NCBI GenBank assembly: GCA_002729725.1
Contig: PBYS01000098.1
Span: 124,001 to 188,000, forward strand
DNA length: 64,000 nt
From: Puniceicoccaceae bacterium
Lineage (GTDB): Bacteria > Verrucomicrobiota > Verrucomicrobiia > Opitutales > Coraliomargaritaceae
Direction: 5' to 3'
Shown in pieces: positions 1-8,789 of this stretch (within the stretch, counting starts at the first letter, position 1; each line of letters starts with the position of its first letter). The position numbers and the translations under genes were made by a program. The notes beneath the pieces were generated by a model that searched no databases, had not been told where the DNA came from, and was given only the letters and a program-made list of their open reading frames with translations.

Positions 1-23
1 AACAATCCAACAACCGGAATATT

Positions 24-182
24 ATGAACGATATACTCAAAAAATCAGGTCTGATTCTCTCTCTCATCTTTGCTGCCTTTGCTATGACAGGCTGTGAGGA
101 CAACAACTTAGAAGATGCTGCCGATGAAGTCGGCGACGCTTTTGAGGATGCAGCGGATGATGTTAAGGATGCGACTAACTAA
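24..182 (+). CDS. Small acidic lipoprotein, entericidin-like (52 aa)
   Basis: The predicted product starts with a short basic segment and a hydrophobic stretch that ends in the lipobox-like motif MTGC (Cys24), so it is probably exported, cleaved and lipidated. The mature part is only about 29 residues and is rich in Asp/Glu and Ala, with repeated DAADEV/DAADDV-type helical units. Entericidin-family peptides have the same plan: a tiny lipoprotein with an amphipathic helix. A related 42-aa gene lies at 10072. The gene ends just before a strong hairpin terminator and precedes the AlgB-like regulator. Its role is not established; stress-induced envelope lipoprotein is the best guess. Anything upstream is outside the window. 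Confidence 0.72.
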   Translation: MNDILKKSGLILSLIFAAFAMTGCEDNNLEDAADEVGDAFEDAADDVKDATN

Positions 183-208
183 GCATGCTCTGAAATGAAC
201 ATTCTATT

Positions 209-245
209 TAAGCGCTCTCGCTACTTGCGAGAGCGCTTATTTTAT
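209..245 (+). terminator. Rho-independent terminator
   Basis: Perfect 13-bp inverted repeat (arms 209-221 and 227-239, loop of 5) followed by a T-rich run. It closes the small lipoprotein gene and separates it from the two-component pair. Confidence 0.85.
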
Positions 246-294
246 ATTGAGCTTTAAAACTCTCCAGATTCCCCAATAAAATAACGTAGGTGCT

Positions 295-1629
295 ATGAAC
301 ATTCTAGTCGTTGACGATGAACAAAACATTTTAAGAACAACCTGTATCGCCTTAAAAACGATGGGGCATCAAGCTTTTCAGGCCTCGTCCTCGCGTCAGG
401 CGGAACGTGTGTTGAACGAAGAGCCGATTGATGCGATTATTTTGGACATGATGCTGGGCAATGAAAATGGGCTCGATTATCTGGATAAGCTGGAGGCCGA
501 GGGCGAACACCCTCCCGTAGTTGTCTTTACCGCACACTCTTCGATTGAGACGGCGGTGCAGTCGATGAAACGCGGCGCCTACGATTATATACAAAAGCCC
601 TTCATTCCAGAAGATCTGCGCCAGCTCTTAGCCAAGCTTGAAAAGAGCCTCGCGGACAGTGGTAAGTTGAAAGAACTAAAGGGGATCATAGAGTCTTCGA
701 ATCCCACTTTGCAGTTCGAGTCGAATGAACCGGAAATGCAGGAGACATTTCGTATTGCGACCAAGGCGGCCGCTTCGGAGGCCAATATTTTAATCCTAGG
801 TTCGAGTGGTACGGGGAAGACGATGCTGGCGCGTCACGTACATGCCAATAGTCAACGTCGCGACAAACCATTTGTGACGGTAAACTGTCCAAGTTTATCA
901 AAAGAGCTGCTCGAAAGTGAGCTCTTCGGGCATATTAAAGGCTCCTTCACCGGGGCGACTAAAGATACTTGGGGCAAAGTTTCTGCGGCCGATGGGGGCA
1001 CACTTTTTCTAGATGAAATCGGTGAAGTGGCGCTCGAGATTCAGCCGAAATTACTGAGGCTGCTACAGGATCGTGAATTTGAACGCGTCGGTGAAACACG
1101 CACTCGTAAAGCAAACGTCCGCGTATTGGCTGCGACTAATCGTGACCTTTCTAAAGAAGTAGAAGCCGGCACCTTTCGAGAAGATTTGTTTTATCGACTT
1201 AATGTGATCGGGCTACAAATGCCCTCCTTGCGAGAGCGCCCAGGCGATATACTTTCGATCACTCAAAGGTATGTCGACTTTTTCGCGGCTCAGTTGGGAC
1301 GCGGGCGAGTCGTGCTCGCTGAGGATGCACAGCAGGCGATCGTGGATTATGCTTGGCCAGGCAACTTGCGAGAGCTCAAAAATGTGATCGAACGTTCGCT
1401 GATACTAAGTGAGGGACAAGAATTGACCAAGGCCGATTTGCCCGTTGAGTTTCATGCCGAGTCTGAGGGACGTATCACTACGGGAAGCCTCATTAGCTTG
1501 GAGGAGCTTGAAGCCGCACACATCAAGCGGGTGGTGGCTAAGACGGCTAGTTTAGACGAGGCGTCAAACGTATTAGGTATCGATCCGGCCACACTCTATC
1601 GCAAACGTAAGAAACTCGGCCTCTGTTAG
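295..1629 (+). CDS. algB: NtrC-family sigma-54 response regulator, AlgB-like
   Basis: This is a sigma-54-dependent transcription activator of 444 aa, the usual length for AlgB/NtrC proteins. An N-terminal receiver domain has phospho-acceptor Asp51, a conserved Thr in VVFTAHS and Lys101 in QKP. The AAA+ domain has Walker A GSSGTGKT (169-176), a sigma-54 contact loop GSFTGA (216-221, where GAFTGA is usual) and Walker B FLDEIGE. A Fis-type helix-turn-helix ends the protein at LGIDPATLYRKRKKLGL. The C-terminus and the partner kinase next door point to the AlgB/KinB pair, which in Pseudomonas controls alginate and virulence genes. The stop lies 2 nt from the kinase start, so the two are co-transcribed. 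Target genes here are unknown; the convergent glucan operon is one candidate. Confidence 0.9.
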   Translation: MNILVVDDEQNILRTTCIALKTMGHQAFQASSSRQAERVLNEEPIDAIILDMMLGNENGLDYLDKLEAEGEHPPVVVFTAHSSIETAVQSMKRGAYDYIQKPFIPEDLRQLLAKLEKSLADSGKLKELKGIIESSNPTLQFESNEPEMQETFRIATKAAASEANILILGSSGTGKTMLARHVHANSQRRDKPFVTVNCPSLSKELLESELFGHIKGSFTGATKDTWGKVSAADGGTLFLDEIGEVALEIQPKLLRLLQDREFERVGETRTRKANVRVLAATNRDLSKEVEAGTFREDLFYRLNVIGLQMPSLRERPGDILSITQRYVDFFAAQLGRGRVVLAEDAQQAIVDYAWPGNLRELKNVIERSLILSEGQELTKADLPVEFHAESEGRITTGSLISLEELEAAHIKRVVAKTASLDEASNVLGIDPATLYRKRKKLGLC

Positions 1630-1631
1630 TT

Positions 1632-3458
1632 ATGAAGTTGTCGCTCCGCTCTCGCATCTATCTCGGTATTTTGCCGCTGTTGTTACTGTTCCTAGGAATT
1701 ATGTATTTCCTGGTCTTGGATGTGAAGTGGCTCTATCGCGATACAGAGGAGATTTCTTATACCAAATTAGCGCTTAGTCGCAACTTGGGGGATGTCCAGA
1801 GCACCTTATATGCTTTGGAAGTCTTGCTGGATGAGGGCGAAGGTTATTTGGGACGCGATCGAGATCGGGTGAGTATGAGGCGTTTATCGGTACGCATCGA
1901 TCGAGGCGCTGAAAAACTGCAGCTTTCAGATATCATGCAATTGAAGCTACAAGAGTTTCTGGAAGATGATAGAAGTTTTAATGGGAATCTTCGATCCATT
2001 GCTGAGTTGGCAACCCATTTGGCGGAAGGGCAAGGCGATCCGAAAGCACTGTATGCTTTGATCAAAGAGACCAATGATGCGGCACGGCAACTGCGTAATA
2101 CCATCAATGAGTCACTCTTGGAGATCCAAGCGCAAATCGAAGAACGCGTCGAAATTCTTTATGCTGTCGTGATTGGGGGGATGCTGATTGCTATCGTGTT
2201 AACGCTCGCGATATCGACCATATTATGGCGCCGGATTATCTGTCCTATCGAAGCGATCTCGCATGGTATGGAGGATTTCGGGTCCGATAGTGAACGACTC
2301 GATATTGAATATAACGAGAACGATGAATTAGGGAAGCTCGCTCGCAGTCTGGAAGGAATGACTTTTAGGCTTAAAGAGTATCAGGAGTTGACCAACGAAA
2401 AACTGATTCGATCTACGAGTGCCATTCGCTCTATTTTAGATCAATCTCCCGATGCGTTTTTCATTTTTTCAGAAGAACTGGAGCCTACCTATTTCAGCCC
2501 CAGCGCCAGCCATTTGTACTCGCAGTCGACCTTGAAAGATCAGCTGCCGAACGAAGTGAGGGAGCTCCTGCTAAAAACAATTGAAACGAATGAGCCACAG
2601 CTATCGAAGGAAATGAACGATGCCATACGCATATCTGTTGCGGGGGAAGATAAGTGGTATTTGGTGCATGCGTTTCCTTTCGATGCGCCCGATTCGGGTG
2701 ACTTTAGTTATCAATCTACGAACGCAAAGCCAAGTATCGCAGTTATATTCCAAGAGGCGACTTTACTTAAACTATCGGATAGCTTGCGGAAAAATCTATT
2801 GGCAACAGTGAGTCACGAGTTGAAGACTCCGATCACCAGCGCACGTATTAGCCTTTACTTGCTTTTGGAGCAGCAACTTGGTGAGTTGAATTCAGATCAA
2901 ATCGAGCTGGTGGAAACTGCTCGCGACGACGTGAACCGTCAGTTGTCGACCATCGAGAATTTACTCGATCTATCGCGGGTGGAAGAGAATACCAACGAAC
3001 TTGATATTTCAGGATTTGCAGTATGCGACCTAGTCGCCGAGTCGATTGATGCGCATCATGATGTGGCGACTGCGCACGATGTGAGCCTAAGCTATACCGC
3101 CCCTGAATCTTCTATCATACTGCAGGCCGATAAAGAAAAGCTACGTATCGTGCTGAATAATTTGGTGGTCAATGCGATTAAATATTCCGGTGCTGGACGA
3201 ACTGTTGAAATACGAGCTTTTCAGCAAGAAGATTTCTGCCGTGTCGAAGTGTCGGATCAAGGCCCTGGAATGGATCCAGAAACGGTGAATACGATCTTTG
3301 ATGCATATACACGTGGCGACGCAACAGGTGCCGTTAAAGGCACAGGCCTAGGGCTTAAAATTTCTAAAGATATTATCGATGCACACCTAGGTGAAATTGG
3401 ATGTATCAGTAAATTGGATGCAGGGAGCACTTTCTTCTTCGAATTGCCTCTGTTGTAA
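1632..3458 (+). CDS. kinB: Membrane sensor histidine kinase, KinB-like
   Basis: This is the cognate kinase of the upstream regulator. The order of domains is TM1 (about 8-28), a helical periplasmic sensor of about 150 residues, TM2 (about 177-197), HAMP, a PAS domain (around 265-370, starting ILDQSPDAFFIF), HisKA with the phospho-acceptor His in VSHELKTP, and a complete HATPase domain (N box NNLVVNAIKYS, G1 DQGPGMD, G2 GTGLGLKIS). Length (608 aa) and architecture match KinB, whose periplasmic sensor is also a four-helix bundle. The gene is intact and ends convergently with opgH only 14 bp away. Confidence 0.88.
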   Translation: MKLSLRSRIYLGILPLLLLFLGIMYFLVLDVKWLYRDTEEISYTKLALSRNLGDVQSTLYALEVLLDEGEGYLGRDRDRVSMRRLSVRIDRGAEKLQLSDIMQLKLQEFLEDDRSFNGNLRSIAELATHLAEGQGDPKALYALIKETNDAARQLRNTINESLLEIQAQIEERVEILYAVVIGGMLIAIVLTLAISTILWRRIICPIEAISHGMEDFGSDSERLDIEYNENDELGKLARSLEGMTFRLKEYQELTNEKLIRSTSAIRSILDQSPDAFFIFSEELEPTYFSPSASHLYSQSTLKDQLPNEVRELLLKTIETNEPQLSKEMNDAIRISVAGEDKWYLVHAFPFDAPDSGDFSYQSTNAKPSIAVIFQEATLLKLSDSLRKNLLATVSHELKTPITSARISLYLLLEQQLGELNSDQIELVETARDDVNRQLSTIENLLDLSRVEENTNELDISGFAVCDLVAESIDAHHDVATAHDVSLSYTAPESSIILQADKEKLRIVLNNLVVNAIKYSGAGRTVEIRAFQQEDFCRVEVSDQGPGMDPETVNTIFDAYTRGDATGAVKGTGLGLKISKDIIDAHLGEIGCISKLDAGSTFFFELPLL

Positions 3459-3472
3459 GTGCTCCATTTTTA

Positions 3473-5611
3473 TTACTGACTGAGTTCCGCTACAAAAGAG
3501 CTGCGTCTATTGTAGCGGCTCATCGCGAGTCGCCACCAAGGCGGCAAGCTAGTCTCTGGTGCTGTCCAGATTTCTTTGTGCAATCGGCTGAGCGTTAAGG
3601 AGTCGTTTAAAATACGATTTTTTTCGTTGGAACTTAAAGCTTGTGCGCCTTCTTGCGTTAAACGGTCTGCTAGCTTCTGTAGCTTTTCCGCTGTCTGTGT
3701 TGGTTGCTTGTGGCGGCGTGGTAAAAAGTGCAGATGCAAAGACAGAATGTAGGGATCTAGGATAGTTTGTAGCAGTGCAAAGTCTTCTCTGAGAGTTTTA
3801 ATGGCTTGTGGCATTTTAGGCTGCGCTTTTTCGGCGCTCGCCAACTTATTGAAAATTTCGGGTGCTTCGATTTCATCTGGCGTGACCAATAGCTTATGTG
3901 CTTTCAGCCAACGTGCAAAATCATCGTGACTACTGGTGACGGAAAGCGGGATCGCGAGAAGCCATCCAATTAATACCGGACACATCCAATAAAAGAGCAA
4001 CGGGTCGATCGCTATGGCCAATATTGTCCAGCTGAGGCCGACGAATGTCTGACCATGTTGCGCTGCGAAGGCTGCGCTCCACGTAGTATGGCTTAAGCCG
4101 CGGTTCTGTGCATTCCATGTCACACGTTTACCGGTTAAAGTGCCGAGCACAAAGGCACTGTGGAAGAGCATTAAACTGGGGGCTAGCAAGGTGAAGAAGG
4201 CGATTTCCCCTAGTATCCCTGAGCAAGCTCGCATACCGCCCCCGAATTGCTGACGAAATTTGCTGTCGAGCATCAGACGAATCAAGGTGAATAGTTTTGG
4301 TAAGAATATTAGTGAGAACGTAAGCGTAAGAATCGCGATTCCGTGGAGGCTGATGCTCTCTGGAGACAAGCTAAATAAAGCCGGTCGTATCAGTAAGCTC
4401 AGGCCGCTGCTTTCCCAGCTGTAAGCAATGAGTGTGCTCAGGCCTATGAACAGCAGCCACAGCGGTGCGGCTAGGTAAGCATAAATACCATTGAGCATAT
4501 GGATACGATTTAAGAATGGGATCTTTGCGAAGAGTGCGATCCAGGCGTGCTGTAAGTTGCCTTGGCACCAGCGCCGGTCACGTTGTGCAAAGTCGAGCAA
4601 GGTCTGGGGGAGCTCTTCGTAGCTCTCTTCCATGTCATAGGCGAGCCATACCTCATAGCCAGCCTTTCTCATGAGAGCTGCTTCCACAAAGTCGTGACTA
4701 AGCACGCGGCCGCCGAGCGCACTACTGCCAGGCAGTTCCGGTAGAGCGCATTTTTCTATAAAGGGGCGCACTCGAATGATGGCATTGTGGCCCCAGTAGT
4801 TCCCATTGCCTTGTTGCCAAAAATTAAGTCCTGCCGAGCTGATTTCGCTATGGATACGGTTGGCAAATTGTTGGAAACGTGCGAAGAGTGTCTTCGCACC
4901 TGTCAGGCGTGGAGCTGTTTGTAGAATGCCAATTTTTGGATTTGCTTCCATCATTCGCACGAGCTTGATGAGACAGTCCGCGGACATTAAACTGTCTGCA
5001 TCAAAGCAGACCATGTGCTCAAAATGGCTACCCCAGCGACGACAGAAATCGCTTACATTACCGCTCTTTTGGTTGATGTTCGAGATGCGGTGGCGATAGA
5101 TGATTTTTGTTTTTGCATCTCGCTTCCTGGTGAGTTGCAACCATTGCCGCTCTTCTTCGATCCAGCGGTTCGGATTGGTCGAATCACTGAGTATGAAAAA
5201 GGTGAAGTGTTGGATCACTCCGGCCTCTTCCAGGGCTTCGTACATGGCTTCAATTCCACTGAAAAAACGGGTGGGATCTTCGTTGTAGATCGGGAAGAGA
5301 AGCGCTACTTTAGAATGTATGATGGGCTTTCCTTGTGGTCGCTCGGGTAGACGGTTCATTATATTCAAACGGTCCTTACCACGCAGTGTAACTAAAAAGC
5401 CAAAGAGCGATTGGCAAAAGCCGAAGGCTAGCCCTGAAGTCAAGATTAGGTAGATCGCCAACAAGGTCCATTTGGCCGGGGAAAGACCTGTCCGATATAG
5501 CCAGTCTCCAAACAAGAGTAAGCTGGTGAGCACGATCCCTGCAAATGTTATAAAAAACAGATAGCGACTTACAGGTGAACTGGGGGAGGTGGATGCAGTG
5601 GGAGTGTTCAT
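3473..5611 (-). CDS. opgH: Glucans biosynthesis glucosyltransferase H
   Basis: OpgH/MdoH is an inner-membrane family 2 glycosyltransferase that polymerises and exports the beta-1,2-glucose backbone of osmoregulated periplasmic glucans. Visible signs are two N-terminal membrane helices, a cytoplasmic GT2 domain with the nucleotide/metal motif DADS, the acceptor-site motif RDRRWCQGN, and a multi-helix C-terminal membrane region followed by a charged tail. The 712-aa length fits the family. The start overlaps the stop of the upstream gene by 4 nt, which implies translational coupling. It is the last gene of the cytochrome-opgG-X-opgH operon. Confidence 0.93.
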   Translation of the reverse strand: MNTPTASTSPSSPVSRYLFFITFAGIVLTSLLLFGDWLYRTGLSPAKWTLLAIYLILTSGLAFGFCQSLFGFLVTLRGKDRLNIMNRLPERPQGKPIIHSKVALLFPIYNEDPTRFFSGIEAMYEALEEAGVIQHFTFFILSDSTNPNRWIEEERQWLQLTRKRDAKTKIIYRHRISNINQKSGNVSDFCRRWGSHFEHMVCFDADSLMSADCLIKLVRMMEANPKIGILQTAPRLTGAKTLFARFQQFANRIHSEISSAGLNFWQQGNGNYWGHNAIIRVRPFIEKCALPELPGSSALGGRVLSHDFVEAALMRKAGYEVWLAYDMEESYEELPQTLLDFAQRDRRWCQGNLQHAWIALFAKIPFLNRIHMLNGIYAYLAAPLWLLFIGLSTLIAYSWESSGLSLLIRPALFSLSPESISLHGIAILTLTFSLIFLPKLFTLIRLMLDSKFRQQFGGGMRACSGILGEIAFFTLLAPSLMLFHSAFVLGTLTGKRVTWNAQNRGLSHTTWSAAFAAQHGQTFVGLSWTILAIAIDPLLFYWMCPVLIGWLLAIPLSVTSSHDDFARWLKAHKLLVTPDEIEAPEIFNKLASAEKAQPKMPQAIKTLREDFALLQTILDPYILSLHLHFLPRRHKQPTQTAEKLQKLADRLTQEGAQALSSNEKNRILNDSLTLSRLHKEIWTAPETSLPPWWRLAMSRYNRRSSFVAELSQ

Positions 5612-6186
5612 CTTGCAAAAATATAAACGATGTAGAGAGTGATGCTCGCGATCGATAACTTGAGCGCTTTTAAGACTGCGGGGTGCTTTTGCAGGTAGCG
5701 TTCGGTGGAGTTCGTGACCTCATCGATCGCATCGAAGCGTAGGGAGGGGGCGCCCATCGAAGTTCGGCGTAAGCTTGGCTTGGCCTGACTTTGATAATGG
5801 GCGCGAATGGTTTCTAAGCGGGATTCATCTATAGACGAGCCAGATAGGATGATTTCGGCTGCATTTTGAGGAATTTTGGCTGCCTGTAGTGCCAAATAGA
5901 GATCCTCAACACTCACAGCTTCTGTAGCAAGCTCAGCGGCTTCAGATATGGCGATCACACCAGAATGAATACGCCGTAGGGCTATGCGAGCCGCCACTGT
6001 TTCGAGTGCTTGCTCTTCTTCCTGTGTGGATGCCTCTAGTGCCTGTTCTAAGATCTCTAGGCAATATCGACTTCGTGTCACCGCATGGCTGAAGCCATAG
6101 GCGCGTAGGAGTGCATCGATTCGATTGTAGGCCAAATCAGTTTGCGCAGTCTGTGTATTTGCCGGTAGGTGGCTCAGTGTTTCCAT
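5608..6186 (-). CDS. Unknown tail-anchored protein between opgG and opgH
   Basis: I do not recognise this 192-aa protein. About 165 residues are predicted to be helical and soluble (many Ala, Glu, Leu), followed by a single hydrophobic C-terminal segment (KALKLSIASITLYIVYIFAR) that could anchor it in the membrane with the bulk in the cytoplasm. It overlaps the end of opgG by 13 nt and the start of opgH by 4 nt, so its synthesis is tightly tied to both. The placement suggests an accessory or regulator of the glucan synthase, but this is inference from position alone. It is clearly coding: the long frame is packed between two recognised genes with operon-style overlaps. Confidence 0.8.
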   Translation of the reverse strand: METLSHLPANTQTAQTDLAYNRIDALLRAYGFSHAVTRSRYCLEILEQALEASTQEEEQALETVAARIALRRIHSGVIAISEAAELATEAVSVEDLYLALQAAKIPQNAAEIILSGSSIDESRLETIRAHYQSQAKPSLRRTSMGAPSLRFDAIDEVTNSTERYLQKHPAVLKALKLSIASITLYIVYIFAR

Positions 6187-7700
6187 ATATAGTTCCAGCG
6201 TTCGGATACTTGATGCCCTTCTCGTAGTAGTTGAGCCGACATTCTGTAGGGGCTTTCCTGTGGGCGCTCCTGAGGTGTCTTAAAGTTTGCGAAGACACGG
6301 ATGCGATCCTCCGGCTCATTGTATTGTATGATGGGGGCTTCAATCGCTTGGGCGCCACCATATTCGAAGCCTACACTTAAGCGATCAATTTCATCCAATC
6401 CAATCGATTCCGGGCGACTGAACTCGATGATGACCGTACTTGCATTGCTGTCTAAGGTGCGTTGGCCCACTCTGGTTTCGAGCACCTTCGCGAGTTCATG
6501 CGCAGGGTCTTTTGTTTGAAGAGTAATTCTATAGGAAAACTCTGTGCGGTTTTGCGTGTTGGCATCGATATCCGGCTTCCAATAGGCGGTTACATTGTCG
6601 GTGGCTTCGGTATCGGTGCCAAAGGTGTAGAGTACAATCTCTCCCGTAGACCACTTGCCAATCGGCTCGATCCATGCCGAAGGACGTCGTTGGTAGTTTG
6701 CTTCGAGATCTTTATAATTTTTAAAATCACGATCCCGTTGTAGAAGCCCAAAGCCGCGTAATTTGGCCGTGGGCAAACGTTGGATCGTGCGCCCGGGCAG
6801 GTTTTCTAGGGGGAACCAATGCCATTCATTGTTGGCATGTACCAGCATCCCATCAGAGTCATGTACCTCTGGGCGCCAATCTGTCAAATTTGGGTTGTTA
6901 CTGTTTTCTCCATGCACAAACATACTTGTCAAAGGGGCGATGCCGACTTCGGCTGCGCCCCCGGCTCTAAAGAATAGACGCGTATGCACATCAATTTGGG
7001 TGACTCCTTGTGAGCGAACGTCAAAGCGGTAGGCACCCGTGACCTTTTCGCCTTCTAGAAGAGCGAACAGCGTTAATTGATTTGAATTTGCTTCCGGCTT
7101 TTTGAGCCAGAGCTTTGTAAAGCGTGGGAAATCTTCCTGCTCGCCGATGGTGTTCATTGCCAATCCGCGCAGCGAAAGCCCAAAATTGTGCCCCGCGCCG
7201 ATCGCCCTAAAATAGGAGCCTCCTAGAAAGACAATGAGTTCGTCGTAGACGTCTTGGTTGTTGACCGGATATTTTACACGTATGCCTGAGTAAGCTTTAG
7301 GTTTCTTAAAAAAGCCAGGGTCGTAGCCACTGTTGCCATAATCAAAAGCATTCTTCAGGAAGGGGATCTCTTGCACATGCGTGTCCGAGGCTTCAAAGAT
7401 TTCGACTTGGTCTTGAAATAGGTGTCCGGGGTGGAAGAATTCAACTCGGAATTTTGAGTCTGCATTCCACCATAGGGCTTCGGATGGACGAAATCGTATG
7501 TCCCGATACTGGTCATAGCTAAGGGACTGTAAATTCTCAGCGAGTGCTTCTGGTTGCCGCGGTGGCTGCTCTATCAGCGCTTGGGCTTCGTGGGCAACTG
7601 AATCTAATGTGATTTGAGTGCGTTCTTGTTGAGCTTGTACAGAGCTTAGGCCCAGTGCGCATAAGAGTAAGAGTGATCGGTGTACTTTGGTCATATCCAT
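6174..7700 (-). CDS. opgG: Periplasmic glucans biosynthesis protein OpgG
   Basis: OpgG/MdoG is a periplasmic beta-sandwich protein needed for branching and release of osmoregulated periplasmic glucans made by OpgH. The product is 508 aa with a cleavable signal peptide (hydrophobic LLLLCALGLSSVQAQ) and family hallmarks, including the early SYDQYRDIRFRP segment and FFHPGHLF. The start may be Met1 or Met3 (MDMTKVHRS). It begins 6 nt after the dihaem cytochrome gene and overlaps the unknown gene downstream, so all four genes probably form one transcript. Confidence 0.93.
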   Translation of the reverse strand: MDMTKVHRSLLLLCALGLSSVQAQQERTQITLDSVAHEAQALIEQPPRQPEALAENLQSLSYDQYRDIRFRPSEALWWNADSKFRVEFFHPGHLFQDQVEIFEASDTHVQEIPFLKNAFDYGNSGYDPGFFKKPKAYSGIRVKYPVNNQDVYDELIVFLGGSYFRAIGAGHNFGLSLRGLAMNTIGEQEDFPRFTKLWLKKPEANSNQLTLFALLEGEKVTGAYRFDVRSQGVTQIDVHTRLFFRAGGAAEVGIAPLTSMFVHGENSNNPNLTDWRPEVHDSDGMLVHANNEWHWFPLENLPGRTIQRLPTAKLRGFGLLQRDRDFKNYKDLEANYQRRPSAWIEPIGKWSTGEIVLYTFGTDTEATDNVTAYWKPDIDANTQNRTEFSYRITLQTKDPAHELAKVLETRVGQRTLDSNASTVIIEFSRPESIGLDEIDRLSVGFEYGGAQAIEAPIIQYNEPEDRIRVFANFKTPQERPQESPYRMSAQLLREGHQVSERWNYIWKH

Positions 7701-7706
7701 GTAGCA

Positions 7707-8483
7707 TTAATGTGATAGGTCTTTATCCTGCAAAGTGGCGATGTAGGCGGCTACATCTTGTATCTCTTGTTCGTTGTAAACAGCCATAGCCATGGGGCGC
7801 ATCTCTTTTCCGCGTCTGTCATCATTATGTTGACCACGTATTCCAGCTTGGAAATTGCGAAGCTGGCGCAGTGTATACCATGCGGGCAACGTATTTAAAC
7901 GTGGTGCCCCTAGAGCTTGATCACCTTCGGCACGTTCTCCGTGACAATGAGCACAGGAGATGGTATAGCGCTCCTTTCCTGATTCTATGTTGTATGACTG
8001 ATTGTTCAGCTGCACTGTGGGTGGAATCGGAAATTCTTCAATTTCATCGAGGACCGAGTTCATAACATCCTGATCGAGTAGTAAGAGTGACATTGCGCGC
8101 ATGCTGGCACCAGCAATGTCGCTACTGTGCATCCCACGGATGCCTTGTTGGTAGTTTTTGATCTGCCGTTCAAGGTACCAGCGTTTTTGGCCTGCGAGTG
8201 CCGGCGCAAATACATCTTGTTTGCCTCTGCCTTCTTCTCCGTGGCAGGGTAAGCAAGATGTGTAACTGATACGCTTAGCTGAATGCGAGAGGGTTTGATA
8301 GTCGCTGCTGTGGCTCAGTGCCGTTTTCATTGCACTTGCTAGCTTTTCTTGAGCATATGTGTGAGTGTGTAGAGCACAGAGGCTTACTAATGCCAACAGG
8401 CCCGTGCGGACGCCGGATATTAGCCGAGTTCTATTCATAGGCGCTATTGGATGTTTCTTTCTTGGCTTAAAAAAATAGTGCAT
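7707..8483 (-). CDS. Dihaem cytochrome c, periplasmic
   Basis: Two class-I cytochrome c domains in tandem each carry a haem-attachment motif (CLPCHG and CAHCHG) and a later Met that can serve as axial ligand, which is the cytochrome c4/c553 plan. The N-terminus has a basic leader and a hydrophobic signal (TGLLALVSLCALHTHTYAQ), so it acts in the periplasm as an electron carrier. The start at 8483 is preceded by AGGA about 8 nt upstream; a second Met at 8438 would give a more conventional signal peptide. It heads the opg operon, which is unusual because glucan synthesis has no known redox step. The electron partner is unknown. Confidence 0.88.
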   Translation of the reverse strand: MHYFFKPRKKHPIAPMNRTRLISGVRTGLLALVSLCALHTHTYAQEKLASAMKTALSHSSDYQTLSHSAKRISYTSCLPCHGEEGRGKQDVFAPALAGQKRWYLERQIKNYQQGIRGMHSSDIAGASMRAMSLLLLDQDVMNSVLDEIEEFPIPPTVQLNNQSYNIESGKERYTISCAHCHGERAEGDQALGAPRLNTLPAWYTLRQLRNFQAGIRGQHNDDRRGKEMRPMAMAVYNEQEIQDVAAYIATLQDKDLSH

Positions 8484-8789
8484 ATCTTGTCCTGTTTGGC
8501 GTTAGCGAAATCTATGCCATTGTAAATTGACTAGGGCTGGACTGGATGCGGCCGATTATTTTGATGCAAAATGCACGGCCATTCGAGGGGTTCTTATGCG
8601 TTCTGCACGATGCCTATGTCATAAAAACAGGAGCACTCGACTTTAACAGGAACTTACATGGTATAGAGTGCGCTCTAGCGTAAGCCTGTGGCGCTCACCT
8701 TGTTGCGATCAGGCGTTTTTGTTGCAATCGAAGTGCAGATTGGCATGTTGTTTGGTAAAGCGAAGCTAGCTTATAACTAAATATGTATT
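8484..8789. other. 306-bp intergenic region between divergent genes
   Basis: This holds the divergent promoters of the cytochrome-opg operon and the FNT transporter. I see no convincing long palindrome, RNA gene or conserved reading frame. A 45-codon frame starting near 8546 lacks a ribosome-binding site and any recognisable feature. Confidence 0.5.

Noticed and set aside
8546-8683. 45-codon open frame in the opg/FNT intergenic region
   Set aside because: It lacks a ribosome-binding site, signal peptide or recognisable composition; probably chance.
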